From: Bin103 sp002238925
Lineage (GTDB): Bacteria; Spirochaetota; Spirochaetia; SZUA-6; Bin103
Reading direction: 5' to 3'
DNA: 64,000 bases
NCBI GenBank assembly: GCA_965208065.1
Contig: OZ242313.1
Span: forward strand, 4,464,001-4,528,000
The stretch's first letter is position 1, and every line of letters begins with the position of its first letter. Shown here in pieces: positions 45,033 through 52,988 of the stretch. The notes under the pieces were generated by a model that was not told where the DNA came from, did no database searches, and saw only the letters and a program-made list of their open reading frames with translations. Made by a program: the position numbers and the translations under genes.

Positions 45033-45249
45033 TGAGGTGGTCCTGGTTCTTTGGACAGGTCAAGGGGCAGGTTAAGGTAGAATCAGTCGGTTGTCAGCCT
45101 GCCCGGCCGTGTCTGAATAACAGGCGGCGGTAACGGGGGTGGGGGTCTGGGGGCGGGGGTGAGCGAGCCTGTGGATATGTGGAAAACTCCTCTCCGCTCG
45201 CGTGCCCCTCGGCCTGCCGTTCCCACGGAACCCGTCCCTTCGATGTTCG

Positions 45250-46110
45250 CTATGCCACCTCCCTCGTAGCGTCTGCCATGCCGTCCCGGTACGCCTCCGC
45301 GGGCGTGCGACCGGCCAGCGCCGAGTGCGGGCGCTCCTCGTTGTAGTAGTCGATCCATTCCCCGATCACGCGCTGCGCCTCGAACCCGTCGGCCAGCTCG
45401 TGCAGGTACACCGCCTCATACTTCAGCGACCGCCACAGGCGCTCGATGAACACGTTGTCCAGGCACCGACCGCGACCGTCCATCGAGCACCGCATGCCGG
45501 CGTGCTGCACCGCGGAGGTGAACGCGATGCTGGTGAACTGGCTGCCTTGGTCGGTGTTGAAGATCTCAGCACCGCCGAAGTGCTCCAGCGCGTCGGTCAA
45601 CGCCTCCAGGCAGAACTTGGTGTCCATCGTGTTGCTCAGCCGCCACGCCAGCACCCGCCGGCTTGCCCAGTCCATGATCACCACCAGGTACAGGAACCCA
45701 CCCCGCACCGGGATGTAGGTGATGTCGGAACACCACGCGTGATTCGGTCGCTCAATCGTAAGCCCCCTCAGCAAATACGGGTACACTCGGTGGTCTGGGT
45801 TCGCGACCGTGGTGCGCGGCTTGCGATAGATCGCCTCCAGCCCCAGCAGCCGCATCAGCCGCCGCACCCGATGCCGACCGACCGCCTCTCCCTCGCGCGC
45901 CAGATGGCGCACCATCTGGCGGCTGCCGTAGAACGGGTAGCACAGGTACAACTCGTCGATGCGGCGCATCAACGTCAGGGTCTGCGCGCTGTGGGCCGCC
46001 GGTCGGTAGTACAGCGTGGAGCGGCTCACTTCCAGCAGCCGGCACTGTCGGCTCACGCTCAGGCTCGGGTAATCGCGGGTGACCATCATGCGTCGCTGTG
46101 GTCCGGTCAA
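45250..46110 (-). CDS. IS3-family transposase OrfB (DDE integrase)
   Basis: 286 residues from TTG 46110, or as the OrfAB fusion by -1 frameshift. An HTH_21-like region (PFYGSRQMVRHLAREGEAVGRHRVRRLMRLLGL, ~57-90) precedes the rve core with the DDE residues: Asp in HAWCSDITYIP (~129), Asp in EIFNTDQGSQFTS (~189) and Glu in DNVFIERLWRSLKYE (~225). All three catalytic acids are in place, so the element may be active. The slippery run is T6 at 46129-46134. Confidence 0.92.
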   Translation of the reverse strand: MTGPQRRMMVTRDYPSLSVSRQCRLLEVSRSTLYYRPAAHSAQTLTLMRRIDELYLCYPFYGSRQMVRHLAREGEAVGRHRVRRLMRLLGLEAIYRKPRTTVANPDHRVYPYLLRGLTIERPNHAWCSDITYIPVRGGFLYLVVIMDWASRRVLAWRLSNTMDTKFCLEALTDALEHFGGAEIFNTDQGSQFTSIAFTSAVQHAGMRCSMDGRGRCLDNVFIERLWRSLKYEAVYLHELADGFEAQRVIGEWIDYYNEERPHSALAGRTPAEAYRDGMADATREVA

Positions 46111-46391
46111 CTCCCGAGCCCGCGTGACAAAAAATCGCGCTCCACGGTCAACTCGCCGATCTTCGCGTGCAGGTCGTGGACGACCGCCTCATGGTCGCCC
46201 TGGCGGTGGTTGGTGCCGCGGGCGAACACCTCCTTCAGGCCATCCTGGGCTTGCCGCTTCCAGCCGGATACCCGGCTCGGATGCACTTGGTGCTTGGCCG
46301 CGATCTCCTGGATCGTGCGGTCCCCGCGCAGTGCCTCCATCGCCACCCGCGCCTTGAACTCCGCTGTGAATCGACGCCTCTTCGTCGCCAT
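46107..46391 (-). CDS. IS3-family OrfA (DNA-binding protein)
   Basis: A 94-residue protein, MATKRRRFTAEFKARVAMEALRGDRTIQEIAAKHQVHPSRVSGWKRQ, with the helix-turn-helix of IS3 OrfA and a leucine-rich C-terminal part (HDLHAKIGELTVERDFLSRGL). It ends in the zone where TTTTTTG allows -1 slippage into orfB. Start ATG 46391 lies just inside the right end. Confidence 0.92.
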   Translation of the reverse strand: MATKRRRFTAEFKARVAMEALRGDRTIQEIAAKHQVHPSRVSGWKRQAQDGLKEVFARGTNHRQGDHEAVVHDLHAKIGELTVERDFLSRGLGS

Positions 46392-46458
46392 CTCGTTGGC
46401 CCTCCTCCTGGCCAGGATTCTACCTTAAGCACCTGTCCAGTTTTTCGGGACCACCTCA

Positions 46459-46866
46459 GAGGCATCAGCGGCTCCCGAGTAGCCCGGGGAGCCGTGATCG
46501 GCATCAAGGAGAACGACTACTTCCGGGCGGCGCAGGCAATCGGCACGTCCACCCCCGGAACGGTGCTGCGGCACGTGCTGCCCAACATCATGGCTCCCAT
46601 GATCGTCATTTTCTCGGTAAACGTCGGCGCCAACATCCTGTCGGCGGCTGCGCTGAGCTTCCTCGGCTACGGTCTGCCACCCGGCACTCCCGACTGGGGC
46701 GCCATGCTGAGCTGGGAAGGGCGCAAGTACATGGAGGTGGCGCCCTGGCTGGCGCTCTGGCCAGGTCTCTGCCTGACCATCGTGGTGTACAGCCTGAACA
46801 TGCTCGGCGACGCGCAGGGACCTGCTCGATCCGAGGTTGCGCGGCGGCGCGGGCCGTGTGGGTGCA
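46459..46866 (+). pseudogene. dppC-like permease, 3' half (after the IS3 element)
   Basis: The frame resumes GISGSRVARGAVIGIKENDYFRAAQAIGTS, the EAA loop, and continues to VVYSLNMLGDA, then shifts frame (expected VRDLLDPRLRG appears as AQGPARSEVARRR). This third lesion shows the gene decayed after or alongside the IS event. Confidence 0.85.
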
Positions 46867-47036
46867 TAGGCCCGCTGCACGCAGGTCGGATCAGCAGCCA
46901 GTGTTTGCGGCGCGAATGCGGCGCGTTTGTTCCTAAGTGCTGTGGCTCGTAAGTTCGGTGACGTATCGTCATGCGCTGAGCGGTAGCGTGTCGGGCGCAT
47001 TCAGCCGTGCCAGCAGACGAGCCAAGTCTCGGCCGC
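46867..47036. other. Decayed spacer between dppC remnant and UPF0175 tail
   Basis: A 170-bp stretch with no intact gene. Short pieces resemble a UPF0175 antitoxin (MRLSGSVSGAFSRASRRAKSRPL at 46973 onward) but the reading frame is disrupted. Confidence 0.4.
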
Positions 47037-47114
47037 TTGGGCATCGAGATCGTCCGGCAGGACGAGACCACGAGCAACGAAACCGGCAATCTCACTCCGT
47101 GGCTCGCGTCATGA
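47037..47114 (+). pseudogene. UPF0175-type antitoxin, C-terminal remnant
   Basis: LGIEIVRQDETTSNETGNLTPWLAS then TGA, which overlaps the following DUF3368 ATG (ATGA at 47111-47114). GIEIVRQ is shared with the remnant at 41512-41624. Confidence 0.65.
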
Positions 47115-47404
47115 GCGATGCCGGACCCTTGATCGCCCTCGCCAAGGCCGATTCGTTGTTCATTCCAAGAGAGCTATTCTCGCGCATCTGGATTCCTGAG
47201 GCGGTCTGGATGGAATGCCGGGAGAAGGCAGGCGAGGACAGCCGTCGAATTGAACGGGCGGCGAACGAGGGATGGCTGGACGTGGTGTCGTTGGCTACAA
47301 ACCGACCTCTTCCCGCGAGCCTCGGAAGCGGCGAAGGCGAGGCAATACAACTGGCACTCGGAACCGCGAATGTCGGCGACCACGTTGACACCCGACGCCG
47401 TTGA
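47111..47404 (+). pseudogene. DUF3368 PIN-like toxin truncated by the Rpn repeat
   Basis: From ATG 47111 the product reads MSDAGPLIALAKADSLFIPRELFSRIWIPEAVWMECREK..., the DUF3368 pattern with the PIN Asp in VMSDAGPLIAL, then LGSGEGEAIQLALGTANV. Exactly there (about 47379-47387) repeat copy B begins and the frame ends as GDHVDTRRR. The last third, including the final acid residues, is missing. So the Rpn unit, or the recombination that placed it, cut this toxin. Confidence 0.8.
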
Positions 47405-47440
47405 CAGCGAATCGCGTGACACCTACCGTGGCCGCCAGCC

Positions 47441-48460
47441 ATGGGCGGCGAGGTTTCCAAGCCCCACGATCACCTGTTCCGTTCCGTGTTCGGAGAAGAC
47501 AAGGAAGCCGAGGCGGCCGGCCTGCTGCAAGCATACCTGCCGCCGGCGGTGAGCCGCGAACTGCGGTGGTCGAGCCTCAAGTGGCAGCCGGCCAGCTTCA
47601 TCGACGACCGCCTGCGCGACAGCGAGTCGGACCTCCTGTACGCGATCCGGCGCAAGGCCGACGGCGCCGCGGCGTGGCTGTACGTGCTGCTGGAGCACCA
47701 GTCGACGCCGGACCCGTGGTTGCGGCTGCGCCTGCTGAAGTACAGCATCCGCATCTGGGAACGCGATCGACGGCGGCATCCGACGGAGGAGCGGTTGCGC
47801 CCGATCGTGCCGCTGGTGCTGTACCAGGGCGGGCGGGTGTGGCGCGAAGCGCGCGAGTTTGCCGAGCTGTTCTCCGAGGCGGTGCGGGATTGGCCGGGAG
47901 TGCCGCGCTACGCACACCTGTTGATTGATCAGACGCAGGCGGGACCGGAGGCGTTGCGCGGGGAGCTGCTCGGTCGCATCGCGCAACTGGCGATGATGGC
48001 GGCGTACCGGGCGAGCTGGCCGGTGTTGCAGGGGCTGGTGCCGTTGCTGGCAGAGTTGGCGCAGGCGGGCGGCAACGAAGACCTGCAACGGATCGTGGTG
48101 TACATTGCGACCACGACGCGAGAGCCGGATCGCTGGCACCGATTCGCGGAGGCAGTCCGTCGCCAGGTGCCGGGAGGTGGAGAACTGATGAACAAGACCG
48201 AGGAGATGATCAAGATCTACGGCGACACGAGGGAACGTGAAGGCCGTCAGGAAGGTCGTCAGGAAGGCCGTCAGGAAGGCCGTCAGGAAGGCCGTCAGGA
48301 AGGTGAGTTGCGCGGCAAGGTGCAAACCATTGCGGGACTCGTGGGACGCGATGTCCCCTGGTCCGTCATAGAAGCGGCCACCGGAATCGACGAGGCCGCC
48401 TTCGACCGCCTCAAGCGCCAACTCGACACCGCTGACGGCGGCGACACCCACTCCAACTGA
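47441..48460 (+). CDS. Rpn family nuclease/putative transposase, copy B (5 GRQE repeats)
   Basis: 339 residues, identical to the copy at 42307 except for two added RQEG units (three versus five) in the linker around residue 265-285. All core motifs are shared (VLLEHQST, RPIVPLVLYQGG). Perfect identity elsewhere indicates a recent duplication or gene conversion. The linker length is the only product difference, so both should be functional. Confidence 0.9.
   Translation: MGGEVSKPHDHLFRSVFGEDKEAEAAGLLQAYLPPAVSRELRWSSLKWQPASFIDDRLRDSESDLLYAIRRKADGAAAWLYVLLEHQSTPDPWLRLRLLKYSIRIWERDRRRHPTEERLRPIVPLVLYQGGRVWREAREFAELFSEAVRDWPGVPRYAHLLIDQTQAGPEALRGELLGRIAQLAMMAAYRASWPVLQGLVPLLAELAQAGGNEDLQRIVVYIATTTREPDRWHRFAEAVRRQVPGGGELMNKTEEMIKIYGDTREREGRQEGRQEGRQEGRQEGRQEGELRGKVQTIAGLVGRDVPWSVIEAATGIDEAAFDRLKRQLDTADGGDTHSN
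48242..48301 (+). repeat. 12-bp tandem repeat within Rpn copy B
   Basis: Five units of GGCCGTCAGGAA, one with GGTCGTCAGGAA, encode GRQE repeated five times. The matching place in copy A (43108-43143) has three units. The unit number is the only difference between copies. Confidence 0.85.
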
Positions 48461-48899
48461 ACCACGCTTCGCGACCGGCGACAGGACGCGGGCACAACTC
48501 CGTGTCGCTCGTGGAGAAGGTCGACCCGCTGTTTCGCCGTTCAGTACCGCTCGAACTCTCAACTCGAAACTCGAAACGCGCGGTGACAGGCTGCGGCGGG
48601 CGGTGCATGGCGATCGTTCAGGTTCCACTTGTGCCGACGATGCGTGACCATAGCATTCAGCGCTGCTACCAGTTGACGAAACCGGTACCCCCCCCTTCCG
48701 CAGCTTCAGTCGCGTAAATCTTTCAAGCGTAAACAGTAACACCAACCACCGGGCCCTGTTGTCGGGCACGTCCGCGCGCGTCGAACACCGCAGACCCCTT
48801 CCCGCCATCTCCAATCTCCCGGCGTTGCCGGACACGGGAACAAGCCACCGGCGAGCCGCCGCCACGCCAGAGGTCAGCGTGCGCCTGCAACCGTCCGGT

Positions 48900-48956
48900 A
48901 TGTTCGGCGATTCACTACGCGACCTGCTCGACCCCCGGCTCAGGGGCGGCGACGGT
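48900..48956 (+). repeat. Remnant of a dppC 3' end
   Basis: ATGTTCGGCGATTCACTACGC... encodes MFGDSLRDLLDPRLRGGDG, the C-terminal motif of a DppC protein related to but different from the copy at 39924. No upstream dppC sequence is attached. It lies 345 bp after the second Rpn repeat. Confidence 0.75.
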
Positions 48957-49029
48957 GGCCTGGGCTCCCATGGCGCCGGTTCGGTCACGAGAGCCATCAA
49001 GACGGAAGGACAAAGGGACACGCCCTGAA

Positions 49030-49290
49030 GTGACGGACGCCGCAAGAACTACGGGCAGCGCCACCACCATGATCGCGTCCGCCGCCGGCAATCGCCGCCG
49101 CAGCCCGCGGCCGAGTTCCTGCGCCGGTGGTACGGGAGAAGCCGCTGGGGCTGCTCGGCGCCGTGATCATCTGCTGTTCGTGTTGGTGAGCGTGTTCGCC
49201 AGCCTGCGCTGACCGTCTACAGCCTCAACATGTTCGGCGACCCGTTGGCGACCTGCTCGGCCCGCGCCTCCGCGGCGGCGGCGGACGCCT
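49030..49290 (+). pseudogene. dppC-like remnant with large internal deletion
   Basis: A start-like GTG 49030 is followed by an Ala/Gly-rich N-terminus and the nucleotides for REKPLGLLGAVII and LLFVLVSVFA (the first dppC span) in shifted frames; then directly LTVYSLNMFGDP, the C-terminal motif. Some 700 bp between are missing, and a two-base loss breaks RDLL. It is a third dppC-like gene in decay. Confidence 0.7.
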
Positions 49291-49445
49291 CGGAACCCAC
49301 CGCGGCAGGACGCCACAACCCAGGTTCGGTCGCAGCCAATCGTGCCGGTGAGCACGTGGTCGATCCCGACAGTCTCTCGGCGGCAGCGTGCTCGGACCGG
49401 AAATGTGTGATGTTGGCGGCGCGCCGTACGGGGTAAGATGAGCCG

Positions 49446-50993
49446 ATGTCCAGGCGCAGACTGCCCATCGGCCTGCAGACCTTCCGCAAGCTGCGGGATC
49501 AGGATTGCTATTACGTGGACAAGACCGCCTACCTCGAACGGCTGGTCCACGAGGGCAAGTACTACTTCCTGTCGCGCCCGCGGCGGTTTGGCAAGAGTCT
49601 GTTCGTAGACACGCTGAAGGAGTTCTTCGAGGGCAACCAGGCGCTGTTCGAGGGGCTGTACATCCACGAGCGCCATGACTGGTCGCAGCGCCATCCCGTC
49701 GTGAAACTCGAGTTCGGCAGTGGCGACTATCGGGAACCGCGGGGGCTTCATGAGGATGTCATGGCGCAACTGGCGGACCTTGCAGAGGAGGCGGGGATTG
49801 TGCCCCGGTACGACACCGCCCCGGTCCGGTTCCGTCATCTGATCCGGTCGCTGAGCCGGCAGGTCGGGCAGCCCGTGGTGGTGCTGGTCGACGAGTACGA
49901 CAAGCCGATCCTGGATGTGCTGGACACCCCGCAGGTGGCACGCGCCAACCGCGACTACCTGCGCAACCTGTACGGGGTAATCAAGGCGAGCGACGCCCAC
50001 GTGGAGTTCGCGTTTCTGACCGGCATCAGCAAGTTCTCGAAGGTGAACCTGTTCTCGCAGTTGAACAATCTCACCGACCTCACCCTGGATCCGGTCTACT
50101 CGTCGATCTGCGGCTACACGGAGCGTGACCTGGAGACGGTGTTCGCCGCGGAGCTGGCCTGCCTGGACCGGGAACGGGTGCGTGAGTGGTACAACGGCTA
50201 TAGCTGGCTGGGCGCGGAGAAGGTGTACAACCCGTACGATGTGCTGCTGCTGCTGCGCCGCGGAAAGTTCGAAGCGCACTGGTTCGAGACCGGGACGCCG
50301 GCGTTCCTGGTGGAGACCTTGTTCGAGCGCCGGGTCTCCTCGGTGTCGCTGGGGGAGACGGTGAGCACGGTGGAGTTGCTGTCAGCGTTCGACGTCGACC
50401 ACATCGGCACCGAAGCGCTGTTGTTCCAGACCGGTTACCTGACGATCACCGGGGAAGGCGAACTGGGTGGCGAGACGCTGTACCGGCTGGGCTATCCGAA
50501 CCGGGAGGTGCGGCAGAGCCTGAACCGGATCCTGCTGCGCCATCTGGTGCAAGACAGCGAACAGCAGACCGCCAACAGCATCCGCCTGCAACGGCTGCTG
50601 GAAGCGCACGACTGCGCCGGGCTGAAGGAGCTGTTCCACGCCTTTTTTGCGAGCATCCCGTACCAGTGGTACACGAACAACCAGATCGCGAATTACGAAG
50701 GTTTCTACGCGAGCGTGTTCTACTCCTACTTCGCGGCGCTGGGCTACGAGATCGCAGTGGAGGAGTCGAGCAGCCACGGCCGGCTCGACATGGCGGTGCG
50801 TACCGGCGGGCACGTGTACCTGTTCGAGTTCAAGGTGGTCGAGATGGCATCGGCGGGTTCAGCGGTGGCGCAGCTCCAGAGCCGGGATTATGCGGCCAAG
50901 TACCGGGGGCGAAACGAGCCGATCCACCTGATCGGGGTGGAGTTCAGCCGCGAGACGCGCAACGTGACGGCGTTCGAGGTGGTGGCCGGCTGA
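49446..50993 (+). CDS. AAA-ATPase-like/PD-(D/E)XK nuclease protein (DUF1703 type)
   Basis: 515 residues. The start MSRRRLPIGLQTFRKLRDQDCYYVDKTAYLERLVHEGKYYFLSRPRRFGKSLF carries the shortened P-loop-like PRRFGKSL (~45-52) of the AAA_ATPase-like family (PF09820). VVVLVDEYDKPILD (~150-163) is the Walker B counterpart. The C-terminal third contains the nuclease motif: LGYEIAVEESSSHGRLDMAVRTGGHVYLFEFKVVE (~430-465, D...ExK). Such proteins are numerous in spirochaetes, Bacteroidetes and clostridia; their role is unknown. Intact in all motifs. ATG 49446, no strong ribosome site. Confidence 0.88.
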   Translation: MSRRRLPIGLQTFRKLRDQDCYYVDKTAYLERLVHEGKYYFLSRPRRFGKSLFVDTLKEFFEGNQALFEGLYIHERHDWSQRHPVVKLEFGSGDYREPRGLHEDVMAQLADLAEEAGIVPRYDTAPVRFRHLIRSLSRQVGQPVVVLVDEYDKPILDVLDTPQVARANRDYLRNLYGVIKASDAHVEFAFLTGISKFSKVNLFSQLNNLTDLTLDPVYSSICGYTERDLETVFAAELACLDRERVREWYNGYSWLGAEKVYNPYDVLLLLRRGKFEAHWFETGTPAFLVETLFERRVSSVSLGETVSTVELLSAFDVDHIGTEALLFQTGYLTITGEGELGGETLYRLGYPNREVRQSLNRILLRHLVQDSEQQTANSIRLQRLLEAHDCAGLKELFHAFFASIPYQWYTNNQIANYEGFYASVFYSYFAALGYEIAVEESSSHGRLDMAVRTGGHVYLFEFKVVEMASAGSAVAQLQSRDYAAKYRGRNEPIHLIGVEFSRETRNVTAFEVVAG

Positions 50994-51226
50994 CGGCCGT
51001 GGCGGCACCGTGAACCGCTGCAGCCGGGAAAAGCCCTCGTCGACGACCGGCGGCGAGGAACGCAGCGCCTCCGGGGTGACCAAGCCGGGCAGATCGGGCA
51101 TGGCGGGGCAGGCGAGGACATCAATGTGCGCGAACCGGGTGGCCTACCTGCTCGCCGACGTTGACCGGACCAGTTTTCCGGTGCTATTGTTCGAGCCGTT
51201 AACAAGTGCCGCAAGGAGCCGCAGTC

Positions 51227-51496
51227 ATGGGGATCAGGTTCTCGAAGGATGTCGTACCCCTCACCGACTTGAAGGTGAATCCGGGACGGGTGGTCAGGCA
51301 TGCCTCGGAGGCTCACCGGCCGGTGCTGCTGACCAGCCGCGGCCGCGGCGTAGCTGTTGTTCAGTCGGTCACCGACTTCGAGGCAGCCGAGGACGAGAGG
51401 GAGTTCCTGCGCGCCGTGGTCGCCGGAATCTCGGATCTGGAAGCGGGACGGGAGGTGCCCCTGGCTGAGGTGAAGGCGCGCCTTGGGCTCGGATAA
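51227..51496 (+). CDS. Phd/YefM-type antitoxin
   Basis: From ATG 51227, preceded by CAAGGAGCC, 89 residues: MGIRFSKDVVPLTDLKVNPGRVVRHASEAHRPVLLTSRGRGVAVVQSVTDFE. PLTDLK-x-N and PVLLTSRGRGVAVV are the Phd/YefM fold hallmarks. The charged tail binds the toxin. Toxin start is next to this stop. Confidence 0.88.
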   Translation: MGIRFSKDVVPLTDLKVNPGRVVRHASEAHRPVLLTSRGRGVAVVQSVTDFEAAEDEREFLRAVVAGISDLEAGREVPLAEVKARLGLG

Positions 51497-51500
51497 ACGG

Positions 51501-51779
51501 GTGGTCTCCATTCGATTCTCCGAGTCTGCCGTCTCGGGTCTGGAGGTCCCGGAGGTTGGGAGGCGAATCGTGGCAGAAATCATCGCCCGGATCGAAACGC
51601 TTGGGGATCTTCCCGACAGCGGGCGGGTCGTGCCCGAGTTCAATCAACCCTCCATTCGTGAACTCATCCACCCGCCATTTCGCATCGTCTACCGCCGCAG
51701 CGCGGGCCACGTGCAGGTGATCCGCGCATGGCGTAGCGAGCGTTTGCTCAAACTGCCGGAGGACCGCAATGGCGTCTGA
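51501..51779 (+). CDS. ParE/RelE-type toxin
   Basis: GTG 51501 gives about 92 residues (VVSIRFSESAVSGLEVPEVGRRIVAEIIARIETLGD...), ending FRIVYRRSAGHVQVIRAWRSERLL. RELIHPPFRIVYRR is the ParE core. A TTG start at 51483 is also possible, which would overlap the antitoxin. It overlaps the next gene start by 11 bp, so the TA pair and the dehydratase gene may be co-transcribed. Confidence 0.85.
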   Translation: MVSIRFSESAVSGLEVPEVGRRIVAEIIARIETLGDLPDSGRVVPEFNQPSIRELIHPPFRIVYRRSAGHVQVIRAWRSERLLKLPEDRNGV

Positions 51780-52743
51780 ACATCGGCTTCCACGACTCGA
51801 CGAGGTCGACGCGGCGGCGCGGATCGTGTACCGCAGCATGCCGGCCACGCCGCAGTACCGCTGGCCGTTGCTGGAGCAGCGTGCCGGCTGCACGGTGTGG
51901 GTCAAGCACGAGAACCACACCCCGATCGGTTCGTTCAAGCTGCGCGGCGCGCTGGTGGCGGTCGAGCGGCTGCGGCGGGCTCGCCCCGAGGTAACCGGCG
52001 TGATCGCGGCAACGAGCGGCAACTACGGACAGAGCGTGGCGTACGCGGCGCGTGCGGCGGGGCTGTCCGCCACCGTGGTGGTGCCGTTCGGCAACGCGCG
52101 CGAGAAGAACGCCGCGATGCGGGCGTTCGGCGCCCGGCTGGTGGAGCACGGGCGCGACTTCGACGAGGCCCTCCCGCACGCGCAGCGGCTGGCGGAACGG
52201 GAAGGGCTGCACATGATGCCGTCGTTCCACCTCGACCTGGTGCCGGGCACGGCTACCTACGGCGCGGAGCTGTTCCGCGCCATTCCCGACCTGGACGCGG
52301 TGTATGTGTCGATCGGCCTCGGTTCCGGCATCTGCGGCGTGCTGGCGGCGCGCGATGCCCTGGCGCCGGACACGGCGGTGATCGGCGTGGTGTCGGCGGC
52401 GCTGCCCGCCTACGAACGCTCGTTCGCCGCCGGCGAGGCGCGCGAGACCGGCCCCGGCGACACGGTTGCCGACGGCATGGCGGTTCGCAAGACCCACCCG
52501 GTGTCGCTGGAGTTGGTGCTGGCCGGCGTGGCGCGGGTGGTCGCGGTCACCGAGGCCGAGTTGCGTACCGCGATGCGCGCCTACTACACGGACACCCACA
52601 ACGTGGCCGAGGGCGCGGGGGCTGCCCCCTTGGCCGCCCTGCTGCGCGAGCGTGAGGCGATGCGCGGGCGCCGGGTTGCCCTGGTGCTCTCCGGCGGCAA
52701 TGTAGACTGCGAATTGTTCGCCGCGGTGCTCGCCGGTTCCTGA
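51769..52743 (+). CDS. PLP-dependent threonine/serine dehydratase-like enzyme
   Basis: 324 residues of the fold type II PLP family (threonine ammonia-lyase or serine racemase-like). The Schiff-base Lys is in HENHTPIGSFKLRGA (~57), the Asn-loop SGNYGQSVAYAAR (~83) binds the carboxylate, and the Gly-rich phosphate cup GLGSGICGVLAARDA (~183-197) is present. VLSGGNVD (~310) is the terminal pattern. No ACT domain, so feedback inhibition by isoleucine is unlikely (catabolic type). ATG 51769 overlaps the upstream toxin. Confidence 0.9.
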   Translation: MASEHRLPRLDEVDAAARIVYRSMPATPQYRWPLLEQRAGCTVWVKHENHTPIGSFKLRGALVAVERLRRARPEVTGVIAATSGNYGQSVAYAARAAGLSATVVVPFGNAREKNAAMRAFGARLVEHGRDFDEALPHAQRLAEREGLHMMPSFHLDLVPGTATYGAELFRAIPDLDAVYVSIGLGSGICGVLAARDALAPDTAVIGVVSAALPAYERSFAAGEARETGPGDTVADGMAVRKTHPVSLELVLAGVARVVAVTEAELRTAMRAYYTDTHNVAEGAGAAPLAALLREREAMRGRRVALVLSGGNVDCELFAAVLAGS

Positions 52744-52988
52744 TCGCACCGGCCTGCGACCCGCCTGCCGCGACGCTCGGACGGTCACAGCTACGGAGAC
52801 TCGCGCGTCCCGGACTCCGTTCCTACGCGCCGCCGGCTCGTCGCGCCGGGCTGGGCCGCCACGGCCGTGCGAGGCAACCACGCCCGGCTGGATCGACGGC
52901 GACTGCCTGCTCCGGTGTCCCGGGACGCAATGGTGGGGTGGTGGGGACGACACGTGCGGACGAGGCGGTACGCCCCTATACTCTGTCG

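Larger units (their letters stand above)
45033..46458 (-). mobile_element. IS3-family insertion sequence in dppC pseudogene
   Basis: Element of 1426 bp, transcribed on the minus strand. Imperfect inverted ends begin TGAGGTGGTCC and share GGACAGGT and TTAAGGTAGAAT. The target is duplicated as GAG on both sides (45030-45032 and 46459-46461); removing the element restores ...GCG GGA GGC ATC..., a continuous dppC frame. It contains orfA and orfB with a T-run for frameshifting. Two-ORF structure and 3-bp duplication fit IS3. Confidence 0.92.
47387..48555 (+). repeat. Direct repeat copy B carrying an Rpn gene
   Basis: Second copy of 42253-43397, 24 bp longer because of two more 12-bp GGCCGTCAGGAA units. 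Lies 5.1 kb downstream in the same orientation. Confidence 0.95.

Noticed and set aside
47423..49045. 540-codon open frame on the minus strand
   Set aside because: Antisense to the Rpn gene copy; composition unlike protein, and the same shadow appears opposite copy A.
49167..50279. 370-codon minus-strand frame across the AAA-type gene start
   Set aside because: Antisense shadow of the clearly coding plus-strand AAA-ATPase-like gene.
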